A stretch of 37,441 bases of DNA from Helochares maculicollis (lineage: Eukaryota; Arthropoda; Insecta; Coleoptera; Hydrophilidae): assembly GCA_033557835.1 (NCBI GenBank), contig JAWQRO010000511.1:1-37441 (forward strand), given 5' to 3'. Shown piece by piece: positions 10,201-21,400 of the stretch. The position numbers and the translations under genes are program-made. A model generated the notes under the pieces. The model had not been told where the DNA came from, ran no database searches, and saw only the letters and a program-made list of their open reading frames with translations. Positions within the stretch are counted from its first letter, which is position 1. Every line of letters starts with the position of its first letter.

Positions 10201-11130
10201 CTTCGACCATTGGTTGGATTGGCCATAAATTCTTGATACTATGTGTCCATTTTTCTAGTAGCTACTTCAGATACCTGACTATCTTCTTCATCTCTTGCTA
10301 TTTGTTCCCTATATGCACATTGTATGTTTGTAATGCTTTTTTTATTTTTCGTTTAGTTTTGGTACCCACGTAACATCTTTGCATCGCCTTCTGGTGTTTC
10401 TTGTAACGTATCTCTCGGTGCTCGTGTTTATTATATCATTCAGCTGTTCTTATTTTTTGTTTACATCCTTTATTCTCTCCTACTCTCTTTATTGACATTA
10501 ACATCTTTCACTGATGTTTCTGTTATATATCATTCATTTAGAGTTTTTTCATATAATACAGTTTTTCCACTTTCTCTTCTGTTCTCCTGTTCATTTTTCT
10601 CTATTTTCATCCAAGTTTCAACCCGTACGGGATCCGAGCACCTGTACATAATTTTAAATTTTATACTTATGTAGTGAGTGCATTAAAAAATTTTAAGATT
10701 TACTTGCGTTGATTAAATCGTCATTTGTTATATTATGCCAAATTAACTTTACTTAGTTACTCGTAAATTAAATTTAGAATTGTTAGTAACACTAATACTC
10801 TATTTGTTGCTGACATTTCTTTGTAGTAATAATTGAAAACTTGAATTTTACTAACTACATGCTCATTGTATAGGTTTTCGGTCTTTTACATGTAAACCAA
10901 TACTTTCTTCAATTGTTACTTTTTCTTTTACGTCGTGGTGAGTGTGCTTTACTTTGTTGCTCTTTTTAGCAATTTTAATTGGCAAAAAGGATTGTCAATT
11001 GCCGCTGATACAGTCACCAATACAATTTCAAAAAAATTGGTTTTATCAACATACATAAAAAACATACATTCCAAAAAATTTCAATTATCAAATCAATTTC
11101 AAGACTTGTGTCAGTAGGCGTATTATTTAT
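10201..11130 (+). other. Intron segment without a supported gene
   Basis: T-rich to AT-rich. Short open frames lack recognisable similarity. Confidence 0.45.
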
Positions 11131-11160
11131 AGGGTTGTTCAGAAAATAATTTCGTTTTCT
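11131..11160 (+). repeat. Solo mariner-like terminal inverted repeat
   Basis: AGGGTTGTTCAGAAAATAAT continuing TTCGTTTTCT, preceded by TTTAT (possible TA target). The pattern GGGTTGTxCAxAAAxTAATTTCG is typical of mariner ends. No transposase reading follows before the exon at 11,291. Confidence 0.45.
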
Positions 11161-11290
11161 TATGAAAATAAAAAATTATTTTCCAATAACGAACAAATTT
11201 ATTTTTAAAATATATTTTGTCTTTTTTGGTTTAAAAACTTTTGCCATACATGCAAACGAGAATATTGAGGGGAGAACTTTTCTTTTACAG

Positions 11291-11956
11291 ATCATCAACT
11301 TGTTTGTGGCCGTCATCATGGACAACTTCGACTACTTGACCAGAGACTGGTCCATTTTAGGGCCGCACCATTTAGATGAATTTATCAGGCTATGGAGTGA
11401 ATACGACCCGGACGCAAAGGGTCGTATTAAGCACTTGGACGTTGTGACGCTGTTGCGGAAAATTTCTCCTCCACTCGGTTTCGGCAAGCTCTGTCCTCAC
11501 AGGGTGGCATGCAAACGACTCGTGTCTATGAACATGCCTCTGAACAGCGACGGGACGGTCTTGTTCAACGCGACGCTCTTCGCCGTCGTGCGAACTTCTT
11601 TAAAGATTAAAACAGAAGGGAATATAGACGATGCGAATGCCGAGCTGAGAGCCGTTATTAAGAAAATTTGGAAACGAACCAGTCCTAAGCTACTGGATCA
11701 GGTCGTTCCGCCACCAGGAGTCGACGACGAGGTGACGGTCGGCAAATTCTACGCAACTTTCTTGATCCAGGACTACTTCAGGCGGTTCAAGAAGAGAAAG
11801 GAACAAGAAATGAAGGAAGGCGACAAGGAGGCTCATAACACCGTCACCCTGCAGGCCGGGCTGAGGACGTTGCATGAAGCCGGTCCGGAGCTGAAGCGCG
11901 CCATATCCGGCAACCTGGATGAACTGATTGACGACAATCCGGAACCCATGCACAGG
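11291..11956 (+). CDS. Cav1 alpha-1 subunit exon: end of IVS6, EF-hand, pre-IQ and IQ domain
   Basis: A 666-nt exon, phase 0 at both ends. It begins IINLFVAVIMDNFDYLTRDW (inner IVS6 and the start of the C-tail). Next come the EF-hand-like region LDEFIRLWSEYDPDAKGRIK, then PPLGFGKLCPHRVACKRLV, the pre-IQ stretch ELRAVIKKIWKRTSPKLLDQ, and the IQ helix VGKFYATFLIQDYFRRFKKR. The IQ helix binds calmodulin and drives calcium-dependent inactivation and facilitation. All IQ anchor positions (I, Q, Y, F) are intact. The exon ends LIDDNPEPMHR before donor GTGAGT at 11,957. The open reading that extends upstream to 11,162 is intron. Confidence 0.97.
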
Positions 11957-13313
11957 GTGAGTACTTTTTCTATCGAATCGATCCGCTCGTATCTTCATGA
12001 TATGGGGCATTTGAACCTAATGCCTGCCAAACATATTTTATACCTAAATAAATTGACAGACTTATCAACGCCCAGCCGTTTTTAAAATTACAAAAAATAT
12101 TCGTTTTACAATTTCTGATTTAAAATTCAATTTAAAAAAGTTAAGATGTAATACCGCTTTTTATAAGTGCCTATAATTTATAAACCGCTGCTATAGACAT
12201 TCGAAAATTGACGACCCCTTTGAAAATCATCAGACACGTACTTTTACATTTCTGTATTACCAACCAAATTTAAAAAAGGAAAGTATAACCATCATGCAAA
12301 AATTTTCACTCGAGGTTTTTAAGAATCTCCACACTTTAAAGGCCCCTGAATCTATTTTACTCATTTTGGTGCTGCTTTTCTATTTTGAAAATGTCATATT
12401 ATCTAGACTGCTTATCAATAAATATTCTGCATACACCCACCGTGTACTTTTCAAATGTTATTATAATAATCTCCTGTAATTTTCAGGCCTTTTTATAATC
12501 ATCATAATTATCCTTCAGCATTTTCTTTGAAGATTATGATTTTTATGCCCAATCTTTGATTTCAACATTTTCAATGATTTGTGTCTATAATTTCTGTGAT
12601 ATTCTACTTCACGATATTTTATGTTCAGAACATTCAGGATTTAGTTTACTTCATTATTGCTATTTATTGATTTTCTTAATATTTTCTTTTGTAATCAAAC
12701 TGGGGAACTTTTGAGTTCATATTTTTTCTATAACCATTAAAGATGCTGCCATTTATAGCTCTGTTGTTTAAAATTCTCTTCTAAATTTAATTTTCCAAAA
12801 GTTTCAAGATTTACGAAAATGATTTTCACTGATATTCTTTAGGACATTTATAGTGAAGTTTTAGTGCCTCTCATAATTTTCTGGGTTTGCATTAGTGTCT
12901 CTTACAACAATTAGAAGTTTTATCATTTTCTTCATTTCTTTTCTTAAATAAACAAAATTGCATGATTAATTTTAGTCATTATCATAAGTGATAATTGATT
13001 TTTACTATCTGACAGTTTCTTCATTGGATGGCTTATATACATCTTACCTCTATTGCAGTTTCTTGAATAATTTTCGCGAAAAGTAGAGTGTGATTTCTTG
13101 AGCTATTTAATTTGACGTGCAACTTTCCCTGGAATTTTTCTACCTAACTTCCCAGATTTTCAAAATCGATCGTTTCTATTAGATACAGAACTGTATCGGT
13201 GAAATCTACAATTAAGTAGCTTCCAACCTAATAGTATACATGAAAATAATAATGTATAAAATAACTACTCCGAAGATCGGTAAATTAAGTCATAATACGA
13301 TATTTTTCCGCAG
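11957..13313 (+). other. Intron, no recognised content
   Basis: Strongly T-rich from about 12,480 to 13,010, which could be a decayed A-rich element in reverse, but no motif is readable. It ends in acceptor TTTTTCCGCAG at 13,303-13,313. Confidence 0.5.
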
Positions 13314-13648
13314 AGAAACCACTCCCTGTTTGGAAGCGTTTGGTCTTCAATGCGTCGGGGTCACAGCTTCAACCGAGCGAAATCGCTCAAGGTGAATTCG
13401 ACGCAAATAAAAATAACCCCAGCTTCCAGCGTAGACTATCTTCCATACAACTCCCTGCAACGCGCTGTCACCGAGGGCATGAACCACATCACGACGATGA
13501 CCAAAAGTGTAGTGCAGAACAGAGCCAGCGCGACCTCACTGCACAACCAAGAGGGACTCAAAGACGAAGAGGTCATACCTCTGAGATCCTTGACCAACAT
13601 GTACAACGGAGGCACCGACGCCGATAAAAAGAATTTCCAAGTAATTGA
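13314..13648 (+). CDS. Cav1 alpha-1 subunit exon: proximal C-terminal tail
   Basis: Starts RNHSLFGSVWSSMRRGHSF, which follows PEPMHR of the previous exon and matches the conserved post-IQ segment of Cav1 (HRRNHSLFGSVWSS). It then encodes a polar cytoplasmic tail (KITPASSVDYLPYNSL, RAVTEGMNHITTMTKSVV, EEVIPLRSLTNMYNGG). The 335-nt length leaves two bases (GA) of a split codon before a consensus donor GTAAGT at 13,649. The second open frame over the same bases (13,340-13,627) is a shadow: it crosses the splice-compatible frame and is unlike any Cav1 tail. Confidence 0.92.
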
Positions 13649-14879
13649 GTAAGTATGCGACCCCTTTGTTGCATTTGCCTTACTTTCTCGCGATTTTTTC
13701 GAAAATTCCATCTTCGACCAGACTGAATACAGGATTTTAATGGGTCGTCGGCCATCGAAACACCTTTAAAAAGGACTGACTATAGTGTCTCAGCAGAGCC
13801 TATGTATGCTCGATATTTTATAAGTAATTCCGTACTAGTAAACTATTAGGTCATCAGGCATGAACTTCATTATCTACACTAATATGTTGTTTGAGCGGCA
13901 GGCTATTTAGGCCAGTGGTATAAAATCTTGGCAGACGAAAGTCAATAAACTCTTGGAAATTCAATTAAACTGCACTGACGGAACTAGACCATTTTTTAAA
14001 TTATATTTGTCGAAATTACTAAAGAAGTTTTAGTCAATGATACAAGTGTATAGACAGTGTTTAATGTCGCCATCTGTTTGATAGTTGTAGTATCGAATTT
14101 AAACACAAGTGTTACCAATAAACAAAGTGTTTTATGAGCTATTTTTGCGATTAATAGGACCGGCAGCCCTAGAAAATTTCATATTTATATATACTCTCAA
14201 ATTTTCGGAATTAAAACGAGAAACGAAACCCTACTTCGTCCGCATCGTACACCTGGTGCAATTCTAAATTGTCCGACCACAGCGAAAGTAGTGTGACGGA
14301 TATTGTATACATGCGTGACACAGAAACACTTAGGGAAATAATCTAGAACTAATTGTATGCAGGTGAAGGAGTTCGATCGACGTAGAATAGACACAGTTAG
14401 AGGAAGAATGACATTCACAGTAAGAAACTGTTGTACTTTTAGCGAGAGTTCAGTGCTGTGAATAAAGAGTGTGCGCATGTAAACTCACAGACTTTGACAA
14501 GCAGTTTAAGCTAAACACTAACGTATTGCCAACGTATATAGGTACTTGTAGAAATAAATTTTGGTTATTTTATAATGTGTACCTGAAACAAGTTGATTGG
14601 TCTAAAGTTATGACAATGAAACAACATTACAAAGAAATTATACTAAAGCACACTGCTAGAACGTGTGGCTTATGAGCACCTATCAACTGAAATGCTTTTA
14701 CCCCAAGGTTTTATCCAAGATTGGACTAGCAGCCAGTATCACAGCAGTAGATAAAAATGAATATTGTGACGCTGAGAGCTGCAAGGTTGTATGTAAATTA
14801 GTTCGTACGACGACATATATGTACTTCGGAGTAAAAAAGATCCAAGAAAAACGTCACGAAGAACGAGACAACTAGACCA
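13649..14879 (+). other. Intron segment, no supported gene
   Basis: No exon seen. Part of 14,200-14,880 may be the decayed C-terminal side of the Tc1-type relic that follows, but no catalytic block is readable. Confidence 0.4.
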
Positions 14880-15200
14880 AAAAACCTAGTCAATGAACAA
14901 ACGACGCTGTGTAAGTAACTTTGAGGTTCTGGAACACTTGGATGTTGTACGGGTGTAGGCGCTAGTCCCGACAAAAAATTCGCCAGTTTGAAGTCAGCGA
15001 AACGCTGAGTTCATGTGCATGGCAAGAAATTGATTACCTTGAGGTCTCTTGCACAGTCTCATTGACCGCGCCAATGTTCTCGCTGATCCCGCGTTTCTTT
15101 GACGTACGGGTGCTTTTTACCGAACTGGTTGTCTTCAACTTGACCACCAAACGTTGGGAGTCGGCTTATTTTGATAATAATGTTTTTCATTCCTACTCAA
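14880..15200 (-). mobile_element. Tc1/IS630-type transposase relic, helix-turn-helix part
   Basis: Minus-strand translation gives SENIGAVNETVQET, then HELSVSLTSNWRI and RLHPYNIQVFQNLK, followed in a shifted frame by TQRRLFID. This is the order seen in insect Tc1-like transposases with paired helix-turn-helix domains: xENIxxVRxSVxxSP, ELGxSxxSxxRIL, LHPYKIQxVQELKP, RRRFxxW. Stops interrupt it. No DDE blocks are readable downstream, so only this N-terminal part is certain. Confidence 0.65.
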
Positions 15201-16286
15201 GCGTGTAACTTGTCATGGTGATTTGGCATTAGTAACTGAAAAACCAATAGATTAGACAGTGACAACCAAAACAACGTAGCCGCCACCTGAGAACAAAGTC
15301 ATGCGGAAGAGTCACAACAGTAAACTGAAGGAATTGCAATTGAACGCCCATGGCCATAAGCTTTTCTACCTCATTGTCAAAAAGAAATAATTTCACAACC
15401 TACATATTAATATAGAAGGCTTGGTAAGACATTGCAGTGGAATCGGAATGCAAACGCCTTGCAATTCAAAGCTAGGGTGTGAATTGGAGAATGGCTCTAG
15501 CAAATAGTGAAAGGAATGATAAAACAGCTTTTCCTAGACGTCGGGATTGAAGTTATAGTTTTCTGTTACAATCTTAAAAGTAAAAAAGCAGGCCATGGAA
15601 CTACTTAGAACAAAGAATTGCTTCTCACTACAAGATACAAGACGGGCGATGCTTGCCACTGTTGACATGTAAAGGTAGCCAATGAAAATCCAGATGTAAG
15701 CTAGCTATAGGTGCTAAGGTCCTGCGAAGGAAGGTGCTCACTGAGATATATCCTGTACAGGTTGCAACGACCGGAGAAGGAAAAATATCTTCGGCCTGTT
15801 CTGAAGCAACTCTGGCTAATTTGGTGTGATAAACATTGACATAAATTTAGTGCAAAGTTTTTAAGGTCAAGTCTATATGTGCAAATAAATGGAAAATTAA
15901 TAAATTCAGAACATTTTCGAGAATTTGTCACAGCAATCTCCTGATTTCTTATAGTATGTGACTGTTTATAAGTATGGAACTACTCAAAAAACTTCCTTTA
16001 TAAAGATATTGAGTTTCGGTTTAGCCGAAGATAATTGATGTATTGATTCGGTGTTAAAATCCTGAATTCATGAAAAAAATTTCCCCCTAGTAGATTGATT
16101 TAATTAAACTTAATATATCATACGTTAGTGGAATCTTTCCTGGTCCGAATGGAGAGTCTTACTGGGGTGACAGGACGGTGACAGTAATTAAAAAACACAC
16201 AAATGAAAAATGAATGTTGTTAATTTTTTTTGTAATGAGAGGGAGAGCCAGCTGTACAAAAGTTAACTGTTTGGTTTGACTTTCAG
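15201..16286 (+). other. Intron segment, no recognised content
   Basis: No supported exon or element. It ends in acceptor TTGACTTTCAG at 16,276-16,286. Confidence 0.45.
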
Positions 16287-16332
16287 TAAATCTGGCTTCC
16301 TACACCCCCACTACAATGGTAAGCGTTACCAA
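16287..16332 (+). CDS. Cav1 alpha-1 subunit micro-exon of the C-tail
   Basis: A 46-nt exon. Its first base T completes the GA left at 13,648 to give Asp, then KSGFLHPHYNGKRYQ. The phase agreement and a good acceptor support it. Three donors compete: AATG|GTAAGC at 16,319, CAA|GTGTGA at 16,333 and CAAGT|GTGAGT at 16,335. Only the last two keep the next exon in frame, each with a different downstream acceptor. The peptide itself is not one I recognise from the family, so the exon rests on splice phase and coding quality. Confidence 0.65.
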
Positions 16333-16474
16333 GTGTGAGTGTGTGCCTGATGGTTTTTTCCGATTAATTTGATTTTATCTGTATTTTATTACTTTTTACG
16401 TTTGAAAAGTAAAGTAAAAAACTGATTAACTGGTCTGGTCATGTGGTGATTGTTGTGTTTATGGCAGTCTGCAG

Positions 16475-16796
16475 GGCGACAACACTGAGCTGATGCCTCC
16501 GACTCCTCCGCCGCGCCGCGTTCTGCTGGGTCTGGGGGGCGGTTGCATGACGGCTACGCAATCGCCTGTGCAACACGCACCCAGCTTTAATCGCATAGCA
16601 AGCGGCCTGAAACTCGCACAAGCACAAGCTATGGCAGTGGCTGGCTTCCTGCCGGAGCCCTTCGACTGGCCCGGCCTCGGTCCGCTCCAGTCGCAGTCGC
16701 AGTCGCAGTCGCAGTCCTCAGCCTCGAACACGGAAGGGAACGCCCGGCATGCACGTTGTTCCCTACTTAATCACAGGGCTTCCTTCCATGGCAGAG
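16475..16796 (+). CDS. Cav1 alpha-1 subunit exon: Pro-rich and Gln/Ser-rich C-tail
   Basis: GC-rich exon that stands out from AT-rich flanks. It starts GDNTELMPPTPPPRRVLLGL, continues QHAPSFNRIASGLKLAQAQA and AVAGFLPEPFDWPGLGP, then a QSQSQSQSQ run, and ends near HRASFHGR. The PPTPPPRR block resembles an SH3-ligand-type segment found in Cav1 tails. Acceptors at 16,467 and 16,474 (CAGTCTGCAG) are both usable: the first adds VLQ when paired with donor 16,335, the second pairs with donor 16,333. The 3' end uses donor GTTAGC at 16,797, which is weak. Without that splice the frame would stop two codons later (TAG at 16,799), giving a short C-terminus. Phase 1 at the end fits the terminal exon at 30,757. 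Confidence 0.75.
16688..16717 (+). repeat. CAGTCG hexamer repeat (five units)
   Basis: Four perfect CAGTCG units and one CAGTCC inside the GC-rich exon, encoding alternating Gln and Ser. In-frame length change would only alter the QS run. Confidence 0.9.
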
Positions 16797-18179
16797 GTTA
16801 GCCCATAATGCTCACAGCTAGCCGTCCTGCACGTTACTAACCTGTCTTGCATGTGCTTTCTTTGTGTCTCAAAGAGCGGTACGTCTTTCATTTTCACTCT
16901 GTCTGCATCTGCCTAGGCATTGTGTTATTACTGGTATTAAAACGCTGAAGTGCCTTGGAGCGCTCTATAGGTGTTGCGAATACTATATAGAGCCCTGCAA
17001 GCCTGAAATGCGATATACATATAATTTTTTTATAGCGTGCTTTTTATATTGTATTATGTTTTTATGTATTAAACGTTTAGTTTATGATGTTTAATTTCTA
17101 CTTCTCTTTACAGTTTCCCTTTCTACTAAAGAAGAATCGTCATAATTGTCATTACATTTTATGTAAGATTGTTTCTAAGCAAACATTTTGTTTATTAACA
17201 TCCAATTCGTTGTCTTAGTTACTTTAATACCATCTATATTTTATTTTCGTATTCTGTAGACAATATCTTTTTTAATATTGCAAGCAGTTTATTCATTATT
17301 TCTATCAGAACACAAGCGAATTTAATTGGTATTTTAAAGAATGCATTATTCAAAGAACTACTTTTTATTAAAATGAAAATCGACTGAACTTATAAAGCAT
17401 GAAATGAGACAGAGCAGACTGTAATACACTAAAACCTACAAAAAAATAGCGCAGTAAATTATAACTACAGAGGCAAGAGAAGCTGTGCATATTTGCTCGG
17501 TTTTGTATGATGATCAATGCAAAGTTAATAAGATATGCAATTTATTTATTTCACACTATATATTATATACTTAACAGTTTTTGCATTTTATTTATAATTA
17601 GTTTAGTTGAAGTCGTTACGTTCCCAACGCATATTATTTTATTGCTAGTATAAGTAAATAGTTATACGTAACATTAAATTCATCAATATTTACCTTTCCA
17701 AATGGCAGTAAATCTATTTAGTGTTTGTTAAACTCCCCTGCACTATAACAAACACGTTTTCTGGTTGATGGATTACAATTCAATATTGTCAATTTTGAAT
17801 TTAGTTTGATTATACAGCGAACACATTATTTTGTGACAACGCAAGACACATCCTTCATGGTTTGTCCTGATAATTATCCTGAAGCAAGGCTATTTTTATA
17901 AAGATGCTATTAAGAAGCCCCTGCCTGTGCCTAGTGGTTAAGAAAGTTAAAGTTTGTTCACATAAAACAATTCATAAAGTCCAGCAAATTGATTTACTAC
18001 CTTTCTTGAATCGAACATTTTTTATTTATACATAGAAAATATCAGGTCGTGTTCAAATGACCGTTATAAATAAATAAGTTAAGTATTGAAATATCGGCTT
18101 ACTAAGTTTGTTTGGTATTTCTATAGGATTTTGTTGTAGGTTTTTATTATATACGAAGTTTTAATAAGCTTCATCAACA
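16797..18179 (+). other. Intron, first part
   Basis: AT-rich. A small open frame at 16,864-17,094 starts in a region of moderate GC but shows no known similarity. No exon is supported. Confidence 0.45.
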
Positions 18180-20050
18180 AAACTATGTAGTAAACAAAAT
18201 TATAAATTGATAGAAACCTAGTAGACAAACTCTAATCTAATTTAATATCAAATCTAATAATAATCTAATAATAGTTTACACCAAGTAAAGACAAAAACCT
18301 GAAAATAAAACAAATTCCAGACCATAAAATAAATCCAAACTGAACAATCAACTGCACAAAACAAGTATATCACAAATGTTTTTATTGCTTTAGTCTAAGG
18401 CAAAAATTTAATTGTCCAATGAACAATATTCTATCAAATACTTTTTACACCATAAAAATAAAAATCAGTCAATTATCTCATACGACAAACTCAAAATGAA
18501 ATCACGAAAACAAACAATGTAGAATCTATACACACCTATAAAGAAACGAAGTTAGAAGAAATTGCAAATAAATTCTCTAACAAACTTTACAATAAAGCTC
18601 TACAATTGAAAAATAAACCCTGATACCATTATCACAAAGACATATTAAGGACAAAAATGTTCATAAAAATTAATCAAACTGTATAATAACAGCAGAAAAA
18701 CAATAAAGTACAAGACACAACAATTATAACAAGACCATCAAAAAATCCCCCGAAATGAATGAAATGGAAATCAACATTCTAATAGAAAAATGGTAGAACC
18801 ACGAATTTACTTTCTACTAACATACAGACCATTTCAACCTATTGTCAGCTCAATTGAAGCTCCTACCTACATATTATCAAAATTCTTTTAAAAACTAATT
18901 TCTAAAAATGTTAATAAATAAGATCACTTAATACTATTGGAAAAAGTTAGAGCAAAATCAATTCTTACACCACATAAAATTATATCTCTACATTAAAATA
19001 TTTAAAAACTTACATATCTAAATAGTAAATAATTTATGGAAGGAGTTCAGCTGTGTTTGAACTCTACGTATTTTGTATTAGAAAACACATATTACCCGCA
19101 ACCTTTCGAATACCCCATGGGATTTCCGCTATCAGCCACAATCGTTAATTTAAGAAGCTGAAAACATCTTTCCAAACCATCTCTTTGCTTCAGAAATGTA
19201 AACATCACACTGACATATTATACGGACAAAGCAGAGAATTATTAAACACATTAAATAACTGTCACCCTAAATTGTCTTTCACAGTGTAAATAGAAGCTAA
19301 TAACAAAACTTCGCTTCTCGACACATTATTAGTACACAACAATCGAAAAATTATGAGAAACTGAACCCAAAAAGAAACACAGTCTTACTCAAATCGCCCA
19401 ATAGCCCGAAAAACATTCTCACAAATGTCATCACAAAATTCATTGAAAAAAAAAATTTAAATAAAAAAAACTTGGAAACAACTTGAGATAGTCTCAATAG
19501 TTAACAAAAAAAAAAACAACTTGTATTTGGTAAAAACATCAGTAAAACTATAAAAGAAAAATCAAAACCCTTAGTAACCCTCCAAAAAATCCATCTTTAC
19601 TAACAAATAAACAAAACAAAGCGAACAAAAAGAATAAAAACAACATAGTCAATAAAATACATTGCAAGGAATGCAATAAAATTATATAGTATCTATATCT
19701 TAACCATTAAAAGTTAGACTGTATTAACAAAAAATGGACACCAACATATATAACAATAGCACACCACTACCCAAGCACGCAAAAGAACATAAAAAATCGT
19801 TCAACTATGAAAACACAAAAGTTTTGAAAAAAAACCATGTAAAAATTACTTTCTTGCACTAGTAGAAAAGACACTGCCGATATAACCCAGAATACGAAGC
19901 CATACTCATAAAAAACATAGATGGTACTAAAATATTCAATACAAGAAATCGATTAGCAATAAACAAAATGCTCTATGTAATGTAATGTCATGTCCGACGG
20001 TCATTTTTTAATAGAAAACGAAATTGTAAAAATTAAATATCATATACTAA
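18180..20050 (+). mobile_element. Penelope-like retroelement relic, longer copy
   Basis: Plus-strand reading contains the reverse transcriptase landmarks PIVSSIEAPTYILSKF (about 18,841-18,888), NSTYFVLENTYY and PFEYPMGFPLSATIVNL (about 19,105-19,155), then the GIY-YIG part HCKECNK and STPLPKHAKEHKKSFNYEN (about 19,770-19,826). These match RPIVSSIGSPTYxLSKF, TFGTPMGSPLSPIIANI and the LxxHxxExxHxFDWEN end of Penelope-like elements. Stops and frameshifts are frequent. From about 19,200 it aligns at nucleotide level with the 7.6-8.76 kb copy. Its 5' end is uncertain. Confidence 0.8.
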
Positions 20051-20189
20051 CAAATAAACTATATAATATAACGAAAAAAGAGTACGCTATAAAATATAAT
20101 GGTGTTTCTGTTCGCCGTACAAATACTCCGCTTGTATATATATAGTCTAAACAAACAAAAGGTCTAGTGCCATTTTTGCGGAAAATTTA

Positions 20190-21130
20190 AGAAGCATCTC
20201 ACATACATCCAGAATAATTGATTTATAGCCATCGAAGGAAACTAAATATCTGCTTAAATGGTTTGAGACCTTTTCGATTGTTTTTATGAGATGCATATGT
20301 AGATAAAGCTTGCGTGACGGATAGAAATATCATGTATGTATAGGTGTCAAATTCAAGAATTTCGCTTTTTGAGAGTAAAAATCAAAGACGTATCGCCTAA
20401 GTCGTTGACTGGCCGAAAAGAAATTAGATTCCGGTTAAATTTCAAGTTCAAGACGAACATACCGAAAACGTCATTGATTTTCGTCATCGGATGAGATGAT
20501 GCGCGAACTATAGATCGCCTATAGAGAGCTATAGGTCAAGAGTTCTGAGGTAAGTTTTACATTTTTTATATTTTTTACTGTTTATGGTAATAATCCAGAT
20601 AGTACTTTTGAATTTCGAAGAAGAAATAAAATGGTTAGTCATTTGCCAACCTTATCAAAATCATCTCTCGGGTGGCGACCACCTAAATAATCTACATATT
20701 ATCGTTTAGCGGTTGGCAATTTGATTTGTTAAATTTTGAAATAGAATCTCCTGAAAGTGGGAATTAGGTCAACCGATTTCTAAACAGAAGACATAGTCTA
20801 TCTTCTTTTTAACGATTGAACATGGCCAATTAATTTTTTTCCCAAAAACGAAACTGAATCGATCAGTTGCCATATTAAAGGGTGTATAAGTCTCCAACCC
20901 AATCGATACGATATCAAATTGTTAGTTCAGGGAGGCACAACATTTTTAAATCTAACCGGAATCTTAAACTCAAAGGAAAACCTACCGAAACAACGACTAG
21001 TCTGTCCAGTATCTTTTAGTAATATCGATTGAGTTCCTCACATCGACGTTCACGTATCGGGTGGTCGGGTCCGCTATGGAAATTGCGTCTAGTTCGCATT
21101 GAGATGACTCACGTAGCCATATCGATATGA
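20190..21130. repeat. Nested inverted-repeat (foldback-like) region
   Basis: An arm near 20,400-20,445 (AGTCGTTG and GATTCCGGTTAAATTT) is matched in reverse complement near 20,950-20,998 (AAATCTAACCGGAATC and CAACGACTAG). An inner pair is ATTTGCCAACC at 20,641-20,651 with GGTTGGCAAT at 20,711-20,720. A third pair is GCATCTCA at 20,194-20,201 with TGAGATGC at 20,287-20,294. There is no coding. It is probably a nonautonomous DNA element. Confidence 0.5.
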
Positions 21131-21177
21131 TCACGAACGCACATTTCTATAATAATATATTCCATACATATACAGTG

Positions 21178-21400
21178 TGTACCAGAATTGATTTTACAAA
21201 AATTTTAGAATTTAACATTGTGAGAATAACTTTTAGGTAACGTGAATCTTAAAAATATTTTCAGTTTTGGAAAATAACACACTATTTTCTTTTCAAGTCA
21301 AATACCGTTTTTGTTCGTAATACTTCAAAATGTTACCAAGAAAAGTTATTGAGAACTATAAAATTATGGCACTCTACGAAGTTTACCAAACTGGCCTCAA
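21178..21400 (+). repeat. Dispersed repeat, copy A
   Basis: Shares segments such as CTATTTTCTTTTCAAGT and ATTATGG(C/T)(A/G)CT with the reverse complement of 24,196-24,400. Family unknown. Confidence 0.45.

Noticed and set aside
11690..12010. Minus-strand open frame over the IQ exon
   Set aside because: Shadow of a highly conserved plus-strand exon.
13340..13755. Alternative frames over the proximal C-tail exon
   Set aside because: Only the frame starting RNHSLFGSVW matches Cav1 and keeps splice phase.
16439..16731. Minus-strand Arg/Ala/Cys-rich open frames over the GC-rich C-tail exon
   Set aside because: Artefact of GC richness and the CAGTCG repeat; no support of their own.
18180..20050. 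Possible CRISPR-like or simple-repeat array because of recurring ACAAAAC/AATAAA words
   Set aside because: No regular spacing. The words come from A-rich decayed Penelope-like coding sequence.
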